5,228 nucleotides of DNA from Patescibacteria group bacterium (GTDB taxonomy: Bacteria; Patescibacteriota; Patescibacteriia; Patescibacteriales; UBA12465): the NCBI GenBank assembly GCA_021734825.1, contig JAIPIE010000051.1, positions 1 to 5,228 of the forward strand, given 5' to 3'. Within the stretch, counting starts at the first letter, position 1. Each line of letters begins with the position of its first letter. This document shows positions 4,266-5,228 of the stretch, piece after piece. Both the position numbers and the translations under genes were made by a program. The notes beneath the pieces were generated by a model. That model had not been told where the DNA came from. It saw only the letters and a list, made by a program, of their open reading frames with translations, and ran no database searches.

Positions 4266-5228
4266 ATGCCCACTTTATACCGTGATTATCGTCCGCAAAA
4301 GTTTAGTGATATTTTGGGACAGAATCACTTGAAAATTACCTTGCAAAACGAGCTAGCCCAAAATAAAATGGGTCAGGCCTATCTTTTTTGTGGTCCCAGA
4401 GCGGTTGGAAAGACTAGTATGGCGCGCGTGTTGGCGCAAACGGTTAATTGTGAACGCAGAAAAAATGGAGAATCAGAGCCTTGCGGTGAATGCGCTACTT
4501 GTTTAGCTATTCAAAAAGGCTCTTTTATGGATGTTATGGAAATAGATGCCGCTTCTAACACTGGCGTGGATAATGTTCGCGATAATATTATTTCTTCAGC
4601 TCGTTTAGCTCCGAGTGGTGGTAAAATGCGTGTGTATATTATTGACGAGGTGCACATGCTTTCAATCTCGGCTTTTAATGCTTTATTAAAAATAATTGAA
4701 GAACCGCCTCAGCACGTTTTATTTATTCTCTGTACTACTGAAGTTCATAAAGTTCCAGCGACTATTATCTCGCGCTGTCAGCGTTTTGATTTTAAACGTA
4801 TTAGTCCGGCTGAAATTGTCAAAAAATTAAGTTTTATTGCTAGTCAGGAAAAGATTGAAATTGATCGCGGTGTTTTAGACGATATCGCTCGTCAGTCAGG
4901 CGGTCATTTACGTGATGCCGAAAGTATTTTAGGACAAATTTTAGCTTTAGGAAGCAAGAAAATTACAACTGAGGAAGCTGAATTGGTTTTACCACATCAC
5001 CACAACCAAGAAGCAATTGCCTTAATTGAAGCTTTGGCTAAAAAAAATGCTGGTGTTGCCGTTACCTTAATTAATCAACTTGCCGACAACGGTGTTAATT
5101 TTAAAAGTTTCATTGCTGAAGTATTATTGATGTTACGTAAAATTATGTTGCAATCAGCTCAGCCAGGTTTAGCGGAAAAATTAGGTCTTGATTTTGGTGA
5201 GCAAGTTGAAATTCAAATTAGCCGCTTG
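4266..5228 (+). CDS. dnaX: DNA polymerase III subunit gamma/tau (3' partial)
   Basis: DnaX is the AAA+ ATPase of the clamp-loader complex, which opens the beta clamp and loads it on primed DNA; the tau form also links polymerase and helicase. The 321 visible residues run off the window. MPTLYRDYRP opens the protein as usual for the family. Walker A is GPRAVGKT (43-50), with Ala where Gly is common. Zinc-finger cysteines are C62, C73, C76 and C79, with nearly the E. coli spacing. Walker B is YIIDEVHML (124-132). The sensor 1 region ends in the SRC motif with the arginine finger R170. Sensor 2 is HLRDAES (214-220, R216). About residue 245 onward is the start of the collar/oligomerisation domain. 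The ATG at 4266 is fixed by homology. Any tau-specific tail or frameshift site lies beyond the window. Confidence 0.96.
   Translation, partial: MPTLYRDYRPQKFSDILGQNHLKITLQNELAQNKMGQAYLFCGPRAVGKTSMARVLAQTVNCERRKNGESEPCGECATCLAIQKGSFMDVMEIDAASNTGVDNVRDNIISSARLAPSGGKMRVYIIDEVHMLSISAFNALLKIIEEPPQHVLFILCTTEVHKVPATIISRCQRFDFKRISPAEIVKKLSFIASQEKIEIDRGVLDDIARQSGGHLRDAESILGQILALGSKKITTEEAELVLPHHHNQEAIALIEALAKKNAGVAVTLINQLADNGVNFKSFIAEVLLMLRKIMLQSAQPGLAEKLGLDFGEQVEIQISRL

Noticed and set aside
413..5228. Alternative genetic code with TGA as glycine (known in some CPR lineages)
   Set aside because: No in-frame TGA occurs in any of the five genes, and all five proteins read through correctly under the standard code.
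1..5228. CRISPR arrays, insertion sequences, tRNA or rRNA genes
   Set aside because: I see no regularly spaced repeats, transposase-like protein, terminal repeats or tRNA-like folds with CCA or T-loop signatures. GGTTCG at 325-330 is part of a terminator hairpin.

Overview
The window looks like part of a small, AT-rich bacterial genome of the Candidate Phyla Radiation (Patescibacteria) type. This is inferred from AT-rich intergenic DNA, tight gene packing, and the pairing of a 161-aa helical protein with a membrane-anchored VirD4/TraG-like ATPase, an arrangement I associate with that group. It is not proven from a marker gene. The standard code fits: no in-frame TGA occurs in the five genes, and the four visible stops are TAA (three) and TAG (one).

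Layout. Positions 1-46 are AT-rich with nothing I can name. A perfect 12-bp inverted repeat at 47-74 probably ends a transcript from outside the window. At 96-124 lies a near-consensus sigma-70-type promoter (TTGACA, 17 bp, TATAAA). It drives a transcript of roughly 215 nt that has no convincing ORF, has a long 5'/3' closing helix with further hairpins inside, and ends at a strong intrinsic terminator (311-349). I read this as a stand-alone structured non-coding RNA that I cannot assign to a family; it is the most interesting element here. Back to back with its terminator is a second one (355-396) that serves the oppositely oriented rpmA (ribosomal protein L27, 413-688, minus strand). The rpmA promoter sits at 772-800, with a structured leader of about 77 nt.

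Divergently, an extended -10 promoter at 891-899 reads rightward into a three-gene operon with gaps of 1 and 3 bases. The genes are a 56-aa single-cluster [4Fe-4S] ferredoxin (971-1141), a 161-aa protein of unknown function (1143-1628), and an 847-aa membrane-anchored DNA-motor ATPase related to type IV secretion coupling proteins (1632-4175). After 90 bases comes dnaX (DNA polymerase III gamma/tau, 4266 to the window end, 3' partial). A TATAAT box five bases before its ATG implies a leaderless mRNA.

The genes mix translation (L27), replication (DnaX), electron transfer (ferredoxin) and probable DNA handling at the membrane (ATPase plus partner). None of the five genes has a Shine-Dalgarno sequence at a normal distance, so initiation here seems to be largely leaderless or SD-independent.
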